Shown one piece after another: positions 4,872 to 5,109 of a stretch of DNA of 5,109 bases (position 1 is the first letter of the stretch; each line of letters opens with the position of its first letter). Location: assembly GCA_902475025.1 (NCBI GenBank), contig CABRXX010000107.1, forward strand, positions 1-5,109. Direction: 5' to 3'. The translations under genes were made by a program, and so were the position numbers. The stretch is from Merdiplasma sp905207905. GTDB lineage: Bacteria > Bacillota > Clostridia > Lachnospirales > Lachnospiraceae. Under the pieces are notes generated by a model that was given only the letters and a program-made list of their open reading frames with translations, did not search any database and was not told the DNA's origin.

Positions 4872-5109
4872 ATGGAAAACAGAGCAGTAAAGATACATTC
4901 GAAATATGATGCGAATGCGATTATCCGTGTGATACCCGGCCATTTTGCTACCAATCATTCGCACATTAATTATTATGTGGACATGACCATCATGAAGTCC
5001 AGGAAAAGCGAAGCTCAGGCAGCAGCGTCTATTCTGGCGGGAAAATTTTCTGCCAATACGGTGGTGGATACGATCATCTGTCTGGATGGCTGTGAAGTCA
5101 TCGGTGCTT
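4872..5109 (+). CDS. Phosphoribosyltransferase-like protein (orotate PRTase family), N-terminal part
   Basis: The ATG at 4872 follows GGAGG (4861-4865) at six bases and opens a frame through the window end, giving 79 complete codons. The N-terminus MENRAVKIHSKYDANAIIRV and the stretch HFATNHSHINYYVDMT (24-39) resemble a conserved Clostridia protein usually annotated as orotate phosphoribosyltransferase; GHF plus a later His and Tyr recalls the hood region of PyrE-type enzymes. LDGCEVIGA (71-79) would correspond to the strand before the first phosphate-binding loop. The PRPP-binding motif and catalytic loop lie beyond the window, so enzyme activity cannot be judged. If it is an OPRT it would convert orotate and PRPP to OMP in pyrimidine synthesis, but it could be a paralogue with another base as substrate. 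The separate promoter and 167-base gap suggest it is not part of the exporter operon. Confidence 0.7.
   Translation, partial: MENRAVKIHSKYDANAIIRVIPGHFATNHSHINYYVDMTIMKSRKSEAQAAASILAGKFSANTVVDTIICLDGCEVIGA

Noticed and set aside
4689..4964. Minus-strand frame of 91 codons across the 4705-4871 gap
   Set aside because: It overlaps the start and RBS of the phosphoribosyltransferase-like gene, has no RBS of its own and no recognisable protein features.

Overview
The window looks like chromosomal DNA of a Gram-positive Firmicute, most likely a Lachnospiraceae-type Clostridia. The grounds are strong AGGAGG-like ribosome binding sites, mid-range base composition, AT-rich intergenic stretches, and a final gene whose N-terminus resembles a phosphoribosyltransferase I associate with that family. 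The taxonomic call is inference from recognition; no search was run.

Layout: on the minus strand (right to left), a multi-pass sensor histidine kinase of the NarL/HisKA_3 class (43-1134) is followed, with a 4-base ATGA overlap, by the first 15 codons of a response regulator that leaves the window at position 1. On the plus strand, divergent from the kinase, is a three-gene ABC-2 exporter operon: an ATPase (about 1497-2429), permease 1 (2445-3554) and permease 2 (3541-4704). After a gene-free gap of 167 bases, the plus-strand phosphoribosyltransferase-like gene (4872 onward) runs off the right edge. It has its own promoter-like sequence and RBS and is probably unrelated to the transporter.

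The component set is kinase + regulator + one ATPase of about 310 residues + two permeases of about 370-390 residues. It matches the plan of the Bacillus subtilis LnrJK-LnrLMN (YfiJKLMN) linearmycin-resistance system, but here the two halves are transcribed divergently. The likely model is that the kinase senses a membrane-active compound, the regulator binds the shared intergenic region, and the exporter is induced. Substrate and exact function cannot be read from the sequence.

The most distinctive signal is in the 1135-1496 intergenic region. A perfect 12-bp inverted repeat (TTATACTGGTAA facing right, its complement facing left) places the same TATACT -10 element in two divergent promoters. 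Between them is a perfect-arm palindrome, GTGACA-TT-TGTCAC, well placed to be the response regulator operator. The kinase-side promoter has a good -35 at 17-bp spacing. The exporter-side promoter lacks a recognisable -35, as expected of an activator-dependent promoter.
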